52,921 bases of DNA from Actinacidiphila acidipaludis (GCF_019890725.1 NZ_JAINZZ010000057.1:1-52921), one strand, 5' to 3'; positions 29,904 through 38,408 are shown, numbered from the stretch's first letter. Program-made: numbers and translations. The notes: generated by a model from the sequence alone, not told the origin.

Positions 29904-31328
29904 ATGGGTAGGACACTCGCGGAGAAAGTCTGGGACGACCATGTCGTCCGCCGCGCCGAAGGCGAGCCCGATCTGCTCTTCATCGATCTTCACCTGCTCC
30001 ACGAGGTGACCAGCCCCCAGGCGTTCGACGGGCTGCGGATGAACGGCCGGACGGTCCGCCGGACCGACCTCACCATCGCCACCGAGGATCACAACACCCC
30101 GACCCTCGACATCGACAAGCCGATCGCCGACCCGGTCTCGCGCACCCAGCTGGAGACGCTGCGCAAGAACTGCGCGGAGTTCGGGGTGCGGCTGCACCCG
30201 CTGGGCGACGTCGAACAGGGTGTTGTCCACGTGGTGGGACCGCAACTGGGACTGACCCAGCCGGGGACCACCGTGGTCTGCGGCGACTCGCACACCTCCA
30301 CCCACGGCGCGTTCGGCGCGCTGGCGTTCGGCATCGGCACCTCGCAGGTCGAGCACGTGCTGGCCACCCAGACGCTGCCGATGGCGCCGTTCCGGACCAT
30401 GGCCGTCACCGTCGACGGCGAACTGCCCGACGGCGTCACGGCCAAGGACCTGATCCTCGCGGTGATCGCCCGGATCGGCACCGGCGGTGGCCAGGGCTAC
30501 GTGATCGAGTACCGCGGCTCGGCCATCGAGAAGCTGTCGATGGAAGCCCGGATGACCGTCTGCAACATGTCGATCGAGGCGGGCGCCCGGGCGGGCATGA
30601 TCGCCCCGGACCAGACCACGTTCGACTACCTTCAGGGCCGGGTCCACGCCCCGAAGGGCGAGGACTGGGAGGCGGCCGTCGCGTACTGGAAGACCCTGCG
30701 CACCGACGAGGACGCGGCGTTCGACCACGAGGTGGTCATCGACGCCTCCGCGCTGACGCCGTTCGTCACCTGGGGCACCAACCCCGGCCAGGGCGCTCCG
30801 CTGAGCGCGTCGGTGCCGGACCCGGCCTCGTTCGCCGACCCCAGCGACCGGCTGGCCGCGGAGAACGCGCTGACCTACATGGGCCTGACGGCCGGGCAGC
30901 CGCTGCGCGAGGTCGCGGTGGATACGGTCTTCGTCGGTTCGTGCACCAACGGCCGTATCGAGGACCTGCGGGCCGCCGCGTCCGTGGTCCAGGGCCGCAA
31001 GGTCGCCGACGGTGTCCGCATGCTGGTCGTCCCGGGTTCCGTACGGGTCGCGCTGCAGGCCGTCGAGGAGGGCCTGGACAAGGTGTTCACCGAGGCGGGC
31101 GCCGAATGGCGGCACGCGGGTTGCTCGATGTGCCTGGGTATGAATCCCGACCAACTCGCCCCCGGCGAGCGCTCCGCGTCCACCTCGAACCGCAACTTCG
31201 AAGGACGGCAGGGCAAGGGCGGCCGCACCCACCTGGTCTCGCCCCAGGTCGCCGCCGCCACCGCGGTGGTGGGCCGGCTCGCCTCGCCCGCCGACCTGTC
31301 CGACGTCCCTGCTCCCGCGGAGGTCTGA
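29904..31328 (+). CDS. leuC: 3-isopropylmalate dehydratase large subunit
   Basis: Large subunit of isopropylmalate isomerase, converting 2- to 3-isopropylmalate in leucine synthesis, with LeuD. The 474-residue protein carries the three [4Fe-4S] cysteines at 347, 407 and 410 (GSCTNGRIEDLR and AGCSMCLGMNPD), plus VVCGDSHTSTHGAFGALAFGIGTSQVEHVLATQ. ATG 29904 has GGAGGGA 6 bp upstream; the upstream open frame reaching back through the tRNA region is spurious. leuD follows after 5 bp. Confidence 0.97.
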   Translation: MGRTLAEKVWDDHVVRRAEGEPDLLFIDLHLLHEVTSPQAFDGLRMNGRTVRRTDLTIATEDHNTPTLDIDKPIADPVSRTQLETLRKNCAEFGVRLHPLGDVEQGVVHVVGPQLGLTQPGTTVVCGDSHTSTHGAFGALAFGIGTSQVEHVLATQTLPMAPFRTMAVTVDGELPDGVTAKDLILAVIARIGTGGGQGYVIEYRGSAIEKLSMEARMTVCNMSIEAGARAGMIAPDQTTFDYLQGRVHAPKGEDWEAAVAYWKTLRTDEDAAFDHEVVIDASALTPFVTWGTNPGQGAPLSASVPDPASFADPSDRLAAENALTYMGLTAGQPLREVAVDTVFVGSCTNGRIEDLRAAASVVQGRKVADGVRMLVVPGSVRVALQAVEEGLDKVFTEAGAEWRHAGCSMCLGMNPDQLAPGERSASTSNRNFEGRQGKGGRTHLVSPQVAAATAVVGRLASPADLSDVPAPAEV

Positions 31329-31333
31329 GCACC

Positions 31334-31927
31334 ATGGAAGCCTTCACCACGCACACCGGCCGGGCCGTGCCGCTGCGCCGCAGCAACGTCGACACCGACC
31401 AGATCATCCCCGCGCACTGGCTGAAGAAGGTCACCCGCAACGGCTTCGAGGACGGGCTGTTCGAGGCCTGGCGCAAGGACGCGTCGTTCGTCCTCAACGC
31501 GCCCGAGCGCAAGGGCGCCACGGTGCTGGTGGCCGGACCCGACTTCGGCACCGGCTCGTCCCGCGAGCACGCCGTGTGGGCGCTGCAGAACTACGGGTTC
31601 AAGACCGTGATCTCCTCCCGGTTCGCCGACATCTTCCGCGGCAACTCGCTGAAGAACGGCCTGCTGACGGTGGTCCTGCCGCAGGAGACCGTCGAGCAGC
31701 TCTGGAAGCTCGTGGAGGCCGACCCGGCCGCGGAGATCACCGTGGACCTGGTGGCCCGCGAGGTCCGCGCCGAAGGCGTCACCGCGCCCTTCGAGCTGGA
31801 CGACAACGCCCGCTGGCGGCTGCTGGAAGGCCTGGACGACATCAGCCTGACCCTCGGCAACGAGGCGGACATCGCCGCCTACGAGGCCCACCGGCCGTCC
31901 TGGAAGCCGAGCACCGTGCAGCTCTGA
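31334..31927 (+). CDS. leuD: 3-isopropylmalate dehydratase small subunit
   Basis: Small (swivel-domain) subunit of isopropylmalate isomerase, 197 residues. Signatures are RSNVDTDQIIPAHWLK, GPDFGTGSSREHAVWAL and the region NSLKNGLLTVVLP that closes over the active site of LeuC. It begins 5 bp after the leuC stop codon, so the subunits are made from one message. A long hairpin follows. Confidence 0.97.
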   Translation: MEAFTTHTGRAVPLRRSNVDTDQIIPAHWLKKVTRNGFEDGLFEAWRKDASFVLNAPERKGATVLVAGPDFGTGSSREHAVWALQNYGFKTVISSRFADIFRGNSLKNGLLTVVLPQETVEQLWKLVEADPAAEITVDLVAREVRAEGVTAPFELDDNARWRLLEGLDDISLTLGNEADIAAYEAHRPSWKPSTVQL

Positions 31928-31957
31928 CCCTCCCGGGCAACGCCCGTTCGTCACTCT

Positions 31958-32017
31958 CCGAAGCGCCCCTCGCCCCACCGTGCCCCCCCGGCACGCGCCG
32001 GCCGAGGGGCGCTTCGG
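31958..32017 (+). terminator. Terminator after leuCD
   Basis: CCGAAGCGCCCCTCG (31958-31972) and CGAGGGGCGCTTCGG (32003-32017) are perfect 15-bp arms around a 30-nt loop that is itself GC-rich. Confidence 0.65.
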
Positions 32018-32172
32018 CGTTCCCCGGGCGCTTTCCGGGCCTTCCCGGGGGACGCCCGTGCGACGGCCCGCGGGGCCGCATGGCGGCCGCACGAGCGGGC
32101 AAACGGGAGCAAGGAGGCACCCGGTTGGCCCTGTCGCCCCCGACAACTCGCCGCAGATGGCACAATCGACGC

Positions 32173-32397
32173 ATGGGACGTGACGGCCAACTCGAGCTCT
32201 ACGGGGTCCTGGCCGCGCGTCTGAAGCAGGCGCACACTCGCGTTGCGAATCCCGAAGTCCCTGATGAGACCAGGCGGGAGTTGAGTCGGCGGTTGCTCGC
32301 GGTGACCGCCGTGGCGAAGCACGATCTCGCCGACGCGGCACGGCGTCTGGACGTGTTGACGGCTGAGTTGGACGAGCTCGGAATCCCCGATCGCTGA
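32173..32397 (+). CDS. Small conserved hypothetical protein (74 aa)
   Basis: A 74-residue, highly charged and probably all-helical protein: ELYGVLAARLKQAHTRVANPEVPDETRRELSRRLLAVTAVAKHDLADAARRLDVLTAELDELG. Heptad-like leucine spacing suggests a short coiled coil. No enzyme motif and no known domain recognised. A -10-like CACAAT at 32161-32166 lies 6 bp before the ATG, so it is probably leaderless. Its place between leuD and hupS is, as I recall, conserved in Streptomyces. Confidence 0.75.
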   Translation: MGRDGQLELYGVLAARLKQAHTRVANPEVPDETRRELSRRLLAVTAVAKHDLADAARRLDVLTAELDELGIPDR

Positions 32398-32451
32398 TCG
32401 CCGGAAGCCCCGAGTTCGTTGCGGCACAAGGGTGATTCGCCCGTTTCGTAT

Positions 32452-32480
32452 TTGATTTGCGGTATATATCCGCCTAGCGT
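32452..32480 (+). promoter_or_regulatory. hupS promoter with near-palindromic spacer
   Basis: -35 TTGATT (32452-32457), 17-bp spacer, -10 TAGCGT (32475-32480). The spacer holds GCGGTATATATCCGC (32459-32473), symmetric except for one pair of bases. This is the most AT-rich promoter in the window and suggests a strong, sigma-HrdB-type promoter with possible operator control. Confidence 0.7.
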
Positions 32481-32530
32481 GCGAAATCAGCCCGCACTCA
32501 TTCGCCGGGCAAGTTTCCGAAGGGGAAGAC

Positions 32531-33118
32531 GTGAACAAGGCGCAGCTCGTAGAAGCGATTGCCGACAAGGTTGGCGGGCGTCAGGACGCCGCGGACGCGG
32601 TTGACGCGGTTCTCGACGCGATCGTCCGCGCGGTGGTCGCCGGCGACCGGGTGTCGGTCACCGGATTCGGTTCGTTCGAGAAGGTCGAGCGTCCCGCCCG
32701 TTACGCTCGCAACCCCCAGACCGGGGAGCGGGTCAGGGTCAAGAAGACCTCCGTGCCGCGGTTCCGCGCGGGCCAGGGCTTCAAGGACCTGGTCAGCGGG
32801 GCGAAGAAGCTTCCCCGCGGCGGCGAGGTCTCCGTCAAGAAGGCCCCCAAGGGCAGCCTGAGCGGCGGTGCGGCGACCACGGCCCGGACCACCACGAAGA
32901 AGGCCGCCGCCAAGAAGGCCACCGCCAAGACCGCCGCCGCGAAGAAGACCGTGGCGAAGAAGGCGGCCACCGCCAAGAAGACGGCGGCGAAGAAGACCAG
33001 CGCGGCGAAGAAGGCCACGGCGAAGAAGACCAGCGCCAAGAAGGCCCCGGCGAAGAAGGCCACCGCCAAGAAGGCCCCGGCCAAGCGATCCACCCGCAAG
33101 CGCGCCGCCGCCAGGTGA
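32531..33118 (+). CDS. hupS: HU-family nucleoid protein with lysine-rich tail (HupS)
   Basis: Nucleoid-associated protein of 195 residues. Residues 1-92 are a standard HU fold: MNKAQLVEAIADKVGG, GDRVSVTGFGSFEKVERPARYARNPQTGE, VPRFRAGQGFKDLV. Residues 100-195 form a histone H1-like tail of KK and A repeats (AAKKATAKK type). This two-part form is the sporulation-associated HupS of Streptomyces rather than the short HupA. GTG start at 32531 with AAGGGGAAG upstream. Expressed from its own promoter and followed by a strong terminator, so monocistronic. Confidence 0.95.
   Translation: MNKAQLVEAIADKVGGRQDAADAVDAVLDAIVRAVVAGDRVSVTGFGSFEKVERPARYARNPQTGERVRVKKTSVPRFRAGQGFKDLVSGAKKLPRGGEVSVKKAPKGSLSGGAATTARTTTKKAAAKKATAKTAAAKKTVAKKAATAKKTAAKKTSAAKKATAKKTSAKKAPAKKATAKKAPAKRSTRKRAAAR
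32890..33110 (+). repeat. Lysine/alanine repeat tract in hupS
   Basis: Imperfect tandem units reading AAGAAG-GCC-ACC type codons, coding for (A/T)KK(A/T)(A/S)AKK blocks. Such tracts are prone to length change by slippage or recombination. Confidence 0.8.
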
Positions 33119-33176
33119 TAGCCGGGCCGCGCAGCCCACGGCTCCCCGACGGTGGGGGCCGCCCCACCGGCACCGT

Positions 33177-33214
33177 CGACGGGCCGGGCCCCCCACCGGG
33201 AGCCCGGCCCGTCG
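33177..33214 (+). terminator. Terminator after hupS
   Basis: CGACGGGCCGGG (33177-33188) and CCCGGCCCGTCG (33203-33214) form a 12-bp perfect stem with a 14-nt loop. Confidence 0.65.
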
Positions 33215-33279
33215 GCTGTGCCGCCGCGGTCTCGCCTCCGGGCGAGATGGCCGCACGGCCCGCCCGTAGGCTTGGCCGC

Positions 33280-33498
33280 ATGCAGGCCACCGCGTTCACC
33301 TTTGACCCCGCGACCCGGGCCGGCAGCGTGCTGCTGGACGACGGGACGCCGCTGCCGTTCGACGCCGCGGCCTTCGACGCCGGGGGTCTGCGGCTGCTGC
33401 GCTCGGGCCAGCGGGTGCGCATCCGCACCGAGGGGTCCGGCGACGCCCGGCGCGTGGTCTTCCTGACCCTGCCGACCTATCCGGACCCGGGCGCCTGA
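33280..33498 (+). CDS. Small hypothetical protein (72 aa), cold-shock-domain-like
   Basis: A 72-residue protein: MQATAFTFDPATRAGSVLLDDGTPLPFDAAAFDAGGLRLLRSGQRVRIRTEG. The strand pattern G-x-V-L-L-D-D-G-T-P-L-P-F followed by L-R-x-G-Q-R-V resembles a cold-shock-like OB fold, but aromatic RNA-binding motifs are absent, so function is open. -10 TAGGCT at 33267-33272 lies 7 bp before the ATG, indicating a leaderless transcript. Its end overlaps the convergent cofC by 22 bp. Confidence 0.75.
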   Translation: MQATAFTFDPATRAGSVLLDDGTPLPFDAAAFDAGGLRLLRSGQRVRIRTEGSGDARRVVFLTLPTYPDPGA

Positions 33499-34208
33499 GC
33501 CGCCACCGAGGGCACCGCGCCCAGCAGCGCGGCCGTCCTCGGGCCGAGGCCCAGCGCCCCGGCCGCCCGCAGATCCTCGGCGGTGTCCACGTCCTGCCGC
33601 ACGGACGGCACCCGGGCGAGCGTGATCTCGCGCGCGCCCGAGGCGAGATGGCGGGCCCGCGAGGGACCGCCGAAGGCGGGGGAGAGCGCGACACCCGGCG
33701 CGGCGGCGAGCAAGGTTGTCCCCACGCCCGCCGCATCGGCCAGGAACGCCCGCTCCGGCGCCCGCGCGGCCTCGTCGAGCACCAGGGACAGCTCCGCGGG
33801 CCGCAAGGCCGGGAGATCGCCGTTCAGCGCCGCGACCCCTCCCTCGGCCCTTCCGGCGGCTTTTGCGGCGGCCCTTCCCGCGTACCGTCCGCCGGCTCCG
33901 GCCCCGGTATCCGCCCCGCCGGGCTCCCGCCGCTCCCGGACCCGCTCCGCCCCGTACCGCAGCGCCGCGTTCAGGCCGGCCGCCGGCACGTCGGGCACCA
34001 CGAACGCCCCGAGGCGTGCGAGCTCCCGGCCCGCGGTGGGGTCGTCGGTGACCACCGTGACGTCCGCCACCCGCGGACAGGCCAGCGCCGCCGCCACCGT
34101 GTCCAGGGCGAACGCCAGCGCCAGAGCCGGCCGCACCTCGCCCGTCGCCTGCGCCAGCCGGCTCTTCGCCAGCGCCAGCGGCTTCAACGGCACGACCAGT
34201 GACCACAC
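33477..34208 (-). CDS. cofC: 2-phospholactate / phosphoenolpyruvate guanylyltransferase (coenzyme F420 synthesis)
   Basis: A 243-residue nucleotidyltransferase of the CofC/FbiD family, which activates 2-phospholactate or phosphoenolpyruvate with GTP for F420 synthesis. The start WSLVVPLKPLALAKSRLA, then VTVVTDDPTAGRELARLGAFVVPD, ALNGDLPALRPAEL and FGGPSRARHLASGA are family features. A Gly/Ala/Arg-rich insertion of about 35 residues (ERREPGGADTGAGAGGRYAG onward) precedes the ALNGDLPAL strand. GTG 34208 is chosen for GGAGG 9 bp upstream; longer in-frame starts are unlikely. It stands alone, away from fbiA/fbiB. Confidence 0.88.
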   Translation of the reverse strand: MWSLVVPLKPLALAKSRLAQATGEVRPALALAFALDTVAAALACPRVADVTVVTDDPTAGRELARLGAFVVPDVPAAGLNAALRYGAERVRERREPGGADTGAGAGGRYAGRAAAKAAGRAEGGVAALNGDLPALRPAELSLVLDEAARAPERAFLADAAGVGTTLLAAAPGVALSPAFGGPSRARHLASGAREITLARVPSVRQDVDTAEDLRAAGALGLGPRTAALLGAVPSVAAQAPGSG

Positions 34209-34403
34209 GCCGCCGGTTCCCTCCGCCCGATCCACCCGTTCCACCCGTTGCACCAGCCCATTGTCACCGTGCTGTGCTCCTGAGGTGCCAGAGGTGCCCC
34301 CCGCCTGGCCCTGTCCTGGCGTTAGTCTCTGCTTGCCGCCATGCTGCGCGGCAAGTACGGGCGCTGCACACACGCAGTGCCGGCGCAACGTAGAGGAGTC
34401 CGG

Positions 34404-35264
34404 GTGTCCCGCCGCAGAATCGGTTTCTGGTACCGCCTGGCGGCCGTGATCGCGAAGCCGCCCCTCATCCTGCTCTTCAAGCGGGACTGGCGGGGAATCG
34501 AGAACATTCCGGCCGAGGGCGGATTCCTCACGGCGGTGAACCACAACTCGTACCTGGACCCGCTGGTCTATGCGCATTTCCAGTACAACACCGGCCGCGT
34601 CCCGCGCTTCCTCGCCAAGGCCTCGCTGTTCACGCCGTTCCTCGTCGGCCCCTTCATGCGCAACACCGGCCAGATCCCGGTGTTCCGCGCCACCGCGGAC
34701 GCCGCCGCGGCCTACCGCGCCGCGGTGGAGGCGGTCAACAAGGGCGAGTGCGTGGCCTTCTACCCCGAGGGCACGCTCACCCGTGACCCCGACCTGTGGC
34801 CGATGGTCTCCAAGACCGGCATCGCCCGCGTCGCCATGCTCACCCAGGCGCCCGTCATCCCCGTCGCGCAGTGGGGCGCCAACGAACTGCTCGCGCCGTA
34901 CGCGAAGAAGATGGACCTGTGGCCGCGCAAGACGCACAAGGTGCTGGCCGGCCCGCCGGTGGACCTCAGCGCGTACTACGGCAAGGAGCCGACCGCCGAG
35001 GTGCTGCGCGAGGTCACCGAGACCATCATGGAGGCGGTGAAGGACCTGCTGGCCGAACTGCGCGGCGAACCCGCCCCCGCGGGCCTGTACGACCCGCGCC
35101 AGGGCATGCGCGTGGAGAGCCCGGGCAGGGGAACCGGTAAGCCCGCCGCCGAGGAGGCCGCCGGTGCGTCCGGTGCCGCCGGGAACGGTTCCGTGGCTGC
35201 GGCCGGCGCGGGCGCCGGAGAGGGCTCCGGCGAGGCGGCGGAAGAGACGCGGGAGGGCGCATGA
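34404..35264 (+). CDS. plsC: 1-acyl-sn-glycerol-3-phosphate acyltransferase
   Basis: Membrane-associated acyltransferase making phosphatidic acid. The 286-residue product has the catalytic H47-x4-D52 motif in AVNHNSYLDPL, then GQIPVFR, and the glycerophosphate-binding FYPEGTLTRDPDLWPMVSKTG. A hydrophobic N-terminal segment (YRLAAVIAKPPLILLF) probably contacts the membrane. The last 45 residues are Ala/Gly/Glu-rich and disordered. GTG 34404 has GAGGAG 6 bp upstream. It overlaps gpsA by 4 bp (ATGA), linking two steps of phospholipid precursor synthesis. Confidence 0.92.
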   Translation: MSRRRIGFWYRLAAVIAKPPLILLFKRDWRGIENIPAEGGFLTAVNHNSYLDPLVYAHFQYNTGRVPRFLAKASLFTPFLVGPFMRNTGQIPVFRATADAAAAYRAAVEAVNKGECVAFYPEGTLTRDPDLWPMVSKTGIARVAMLTQAPVIPVAQWGANELLAPYAKKMDLWPRKTHKVLAGPPVDLSAYYGKEPTAEVLREVTETIMEAVKDLLAELRGEPAPAGLYDPRQGMRVESPGRGTGKPAAEEAAGASGAAGNGSVAAAGAGAGEGSGEAAEETREGA

Positions 35265-36262
35265 CGGCACGCTGCGCGGTCTTCGGTACCGGTTCCTGGG
35301 GTACCGCGTTCGCGATGATCCTCGCGGACGCGGGGTGTGAGGTGTCGCTGTGGGGCCGGCGGCCCGAACTCGTCGACGCCATCAACACCACCCGCACCAA
35401 CCCGGACTACTTCCCGGGGCTCGAACTGCCCGCCGCCGTCACGGCCACCGCCGATCCCGCGCGGGCCGCGGCCGGCGCGGAGTTCGTCATCCTCGCGGTC
35501 CCCTCGCAGTCGCTGCGCGCCAACCTCGCCGACTGGGCGCCGCTGATGCGCTCCGACGCGGTCCTGGTCAGCCTGATGAAGGGCGTCGAACTCGGCACCG
35601 CCAAGCGGATGAGCGAGGTCATCGAGGACGTCGCCAAGGCCGGCCCGGAGCGGATCGCCGTGCTGTCCGGCCCCAACCTCGCACCGGAGATCGCCGCGCG
35701 CCAGCCGGCCGCGTCCGTCGTCGCCTGCCAGGACGAGGAGGTCGCCCGGCGCATCCAGACCGCCTGCCACACCGCGTACTTCCGCCCCTACACCAACACC
35801 GACGTGGTCGGGGTCGAACTCGGCGGCGCGGTGAAGAACGTGATCGCGCTCGCCGTCGGCATCGCCGGCGGCATGGGCCTGGGCGACAACACCAAGGCGT
35901 CGCTGATCACCCGCGGCCTGGCCGAGACCACCCGGCTGGGGCTGGCGATGGGCGCCGACGCGCACACCTTCGCGGGCCTGGCCGGCATGGGCGACCTGGT
36001 CGCCACCTGCTCCTCGCCGCTGTCCCGCAACAACACCTTCGGGCACAACCTCGGCCGCGGCATGAGCCTGGCCGAGACCATCGCGGTCACCAGCCAGACC
36101 GCCGAGGGCGTCAAGTCCTGCGAGTCGGTGGCCGATCTGGCCCGCCGGCACGGCGTCGACATGCCGATCACCGAGACCGTGGTCGACATCGTGCACAACG
36201 GGAAGCCGCCCGTCGTGGCCGTCAAGGAGTTGATGTCACGTTCTGCGAAGCCGGAACGGTAA
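35261..36262 (+). CDS. gpsA: NAD(P)-dependent glycerol-3-phosphate dehydrogenase
   Basis: Reduces dihydroxyacetone phosphate to sn-glycerol-3-phosphate, the backbone for the acyltransferases of phospholipid synthesis. The 333-residue protein opens with the Rossmann fingerprint AVFGTGSWGTAFAMILADAG; the catalytic lysine is in GVELGGAVKNVIALAVG; NTKASLITRGLAE and GLAGMGDLVATCSSPLSRN are typical. Start codon overlaps plsC, so expression is coupled. ddl follows after 12 bp. Confidence 0.96.
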   Translation: MTARCAVFGTGSWGTAFAMILADAGCEVSLWGRRPELVDAINTTRTNPDYFPGLELPAAVTATADPARAAAGAEFVILAVPSQSLRANLADWAPLMRSDAVLVSLMKGVELGTAKRMSEVIEDVAKAGPERIAVLSGPNLAPEIAARQPAASVVACQDEEVARRIQTACHTAYFRPYTNTDVVGVELGGAVKNVIALAVGIAGGMGLGDNTKASLITRGLAETTRLGLAMGADAHTFAGLAGMGDLVATCSSPLSRNNTFGHNLGRGMSLAETIAVTSQTAEGVKSCESVADLARRHGVDMPITETVVDIVHNGKPPVVAVKELMSRSAKPER

Positions 36263-36274
36263 GGTCAACGCGAC

Positions 36275-37471
36275 ATGAGCAACCTGCCTTCTCCCCAGAG
36301 CCCCGAGCAGCGTCCCGACCAGGCCGAGGAGCCCCGCGCGGGGCGGCCCGGCTACGGTCGCAAGCCGCGCGTCGCCGTGGTCTTCGGCGGCCGCAGCTCC
36401 GAGCACGGCGTGTCCGTGGTGACCGCCGCCAGCGTGCTGCGCGCCATCGACCGCGACAAGTACGACGTGCTGCCCATCGGCATCACCACCGAGGGCCGCT
36501 GGGCGCTGACCGCGGACGCGCCCGACCGGATGGCCATCGCGGAGCGGCGCATGCCGACCGTCGAGCAGGTCACCGACCACGAGGGCGCGGTCGTGCTGCC
36601 GGTGGACCCCGCCAACCGCGAGGTGGTCTACACCGAGGCCGGCGCGGTGCCCAAGGCGCTCGGCGAGGTCGACGTCGTCTTCCCCATGCTGCACGGCCCG
36701 TACGGCGAGGACGGCACCCTGCAGGGCCTGCTGGAACTCTCCGGCGTCCCGTACGTCGGCGCGGGCGTACTCGCCTCGGCCGTCGGCATGGACAAGGAGT
36801 ACATGAAGCGGATCTTCACCTCGTTCGGGCTCGCCGTGGGCCCCTACGTGGTGATCAGGCCGCGGGAGTGGGAGCAGGACCCGGCCGCCGCCCGTGACCG
36901 CGTGCTGGCGTTCGCCGCGCAGCACGGCTGGCCGCTGTTCGTGAAGCCGGCCCGGGCGGGCTCCTCGTTCGGCATCACCAAGGTCGACGGTCCCGACGGC
37001 CTCGACGCGGCGATCGAGGAGGCCCGCGGTCACGACCCGAAGGTCATCGTCGAGGCGGCGCTGAGCGGCCGCGAGATCGAGTGCGGGGTGCTCGAGTTCG
37101 AGGACGGCCCGCGCGCGTCGGCGCCGGCCGAGATCCCGCCGCCCACCACGCACTCCTTCTACGACTTCGAGGCGAAGTACATCGACTCCGCCGAAGGCGT
37201 CGTGCCGGCCCCGCTCACCCCCGAGCAGACCGCCGAGGTGCAGCGGCTGGCGGTGGCCGCGTTCGAGGCGGCGTCCTGCGAGGGACTGGTCCGGGCCGAC
37301 TTCTTCCTGCTGGACAGCGGGGAGTTCGTGATCAACGAGATCAACACGATGCCCGGCTTCACGCCCATCTCGATGTACCCGCGGATGTGGCAGGAGAGCG
37401 GCATCGGCTACCCCGAGCTCGTCGACCGGCTCATCCAGGCGGCGCTGCGCCGCCCGACCGGCCTGCGCTGA
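36275..37471 (+). CDS. ddl: D-alanine--D-alanine ligase
   Basis: ATP-grasp ligase making D-Ala-D-Ala for peptidoglycan. The 398 residues include VAVVFGGRSSEHGVSVVTAASVL, MLHGPYGEDGTLQGLLELSGVPYVGAGVLAS, FVKPARAGSSFGI and FLLDSGEFVINEINTMPGFTPISMYP. The first 28 residues are a Pro/Gln/Arg-rich extension. TAAGGT at 36260-36265 is 9 bp before the ATG and may be a promoter of its own in addition to read-through from gpsA. Convergent with the DUF3515 gene across a hairpin. Confidence 0.96.
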   Translation: MSNLPSPQSPEQRPDQAEEPRAGRPGYGRKPRVAVVFGGRSSEHGVSVVTAASVLRAIDRDKYDVLPIGITTEGRWALTADAPDRMAIAERRMPTVEQVTDHEGAVVLPVDPANREVVYTEAGAVPKALGEVDVVFPMLHGPYGEDGTLQGLLELSGVPYVGAGVLASAVGMDKEYMKRIFTSFGLAVGPYVVIRPREWEQDPAAARDRVLAFAAQHGWPLFVKPARAGSSFGITKVDGPDGLDAAIEEARGHDPKVIVEAALSGREIECGVLEFEDGPRASAPAEIPPPTTHSFYDFEAKYIDSAEGVVPAPLTPEQTAEVQRLAVAAFEAASCEGLVRADFFLLDSGEFVINEINTMPGFTPISMYPRMWQESGIGYPELVDRLIQAALRRPTGLR

Positions 37472-37481
37472 GACCCGCGCG

Positions 37482-37509
37482 GAGCGCGCTCCCGGCCGGG
37501 AGCGCGCTC
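37482..37509. terminator. Bidirectional terminator between ddl and the DUF3515 gene
   Basis: GAGCGCGCTCCC (37482-37493) and GGGAGCGCGCTC (37498-37509) form a perfect 12-bp stem with loop GGCC. It reaches into the stop codon of the minus-strand gene. Confidence 0.75.
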
Positions 37510-37987
37510 AGATCCCCTCGGGAACGGCCGCCTTGACGGCGCCCGCGAGATCGGTCAGCGGATCGAGATCGCGGGCGTACCTCTTGGGCAGCGTCACCTC
37601 CACGTACGCCTTGCGCAGCGTCGTGGTGAGCCGGAACACGCCGTCGCCCTGCGGCTCGATGGACCACCCCACACCGTCGACCTCCACGGCGTCGGTGTTC
37701 ACGCTGTCGTCCGCGGCCGGCCGGGGCACACCGCAGCGCAGCACGATCGACGGATCGCCCCACCCGGCGGTCAGCTCGGAACTCGGCTTGAGATCATGCC
37801 GGGGGAGTCCGTCGACCTTCTCCGGCAGCCGCGCGTGCAGCGCGCTGCAGTAGCGGGCCACCTGGGCGTCAGGAACCGGCACGGCCACCGTCTCGTCCGT
37901 ACCGGACGTGGCGGCGTAGACCGCCGCCGCTGACAGGCAGGCGACGGCGGACACGGCGATCAGCGCGGCCCGGCGGCGAATCCTCAC
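37508..37987 (-). CDS. DUF3515 family protein, membrane-anchored or exported
   Basis: A 159-residue protein. An N-terminal arginine cluster and hydrophobic segment (residues 6-25, AALIAVSAVACLSAAAVYAA) act as signal or anchor. The rest has DUF3515 features: ARYCSALHARLPEKVDGLPR, ILRCGVPRP-type VLRCGVPRPAAD, VDGVGWSIEP and AYVEVTLPKRYA. The two cysteines (47 and 83) may form a disulfide outside the membrane. Function is unknown. The gene's place beside ddl and thiL is common in Streptomyces as I recall. Confidence 0.85.
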   Translation of the reverse strand: MRIRRRAALIAVSAVACLSAAAVYAATSGTDETVAVPVPDAQVARYCSALHARLPEKVDGLPRHDLKPSSELTAGWGDPSIVLRCGVPRPAADDSVNTDAVEVDGVGWSIEPQGDGVFRLTTTLRKAYVEVTLPKRYARDLDPLTDLAGAVKAAVPEGI

Positions 37988-38007
37988 CGGGCGAGCATAG
38001 TGGGGGA

Positions 38008-38241
38008 CTAGATATGCACGACCGGGCAGGTCAGGGTTCGGGTGATGCCGTCCACTTGCTGGACCTTGGCGACCACCATGCGGCCGAGTTCGTCGACCGT
38101 GTCGGCCTGGGCCCGCACGATCACGTCGTAGGGACCGGTGACGTCCTCTGCCTGGATCACCCCGTCGATCTTGGAGATCACCTCCGCTACTGCCGAGGCC
38201 TTGCCGACCTCGGTCTGGATCAGGATGTACGCCTGTACCAC
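38008..38241 (-). CDS. Stand-alone Lrp/AsnC RAM (ligand-binding) domain protein
   Basis: A 77-residue protein made only of the RAM domain of Lrp/AsnC regulators: AYILIQTEVGKASAVAEVISKIDGVIQAEDVTGPYDVIVRAQADTVDELGRMVVAKVQQVDGITRTLTCPVVHI. It has no DNA-binding domain, so it probably binds small molecules such as amino acids and may pair with full-length Lrp proteins. GTG 38241 has GGAGG 6 bp upstream; in-frame codons to 38289 are not conserved-looking. It is divergent from thiL. Confidence 0.88.
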   Translation of the reverse strand: MVQAYILIQTEVGKASAVAEVISKIDGVIQAEDVTGPYDVIVRAQADTVDELGRMVVAKVQQVDGITRTLTCPVVHI

Positions 38242-38408
38242 GGAACCTCCAGGGCGGCTTCGAGGATCATGTGGGAAGGGGGACGCCACGGTATCGCGTT
38301 GCCGCCTGCGGCGGGGAGACCCGCGCGGTACCTGACCCCCGTATTGACGGGAAACACGCAGAACCGGCGGAAGCCGCGACCGGAGTCACGACCGAAGGGG
38401 ACGACACT

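Noticed and set aside
38242..38408. TPP riboswitch upstream of thiL
   Set aside because: I looked for the CUGAGA and ACCUGA-type conserved THI-box segments and did not find them.
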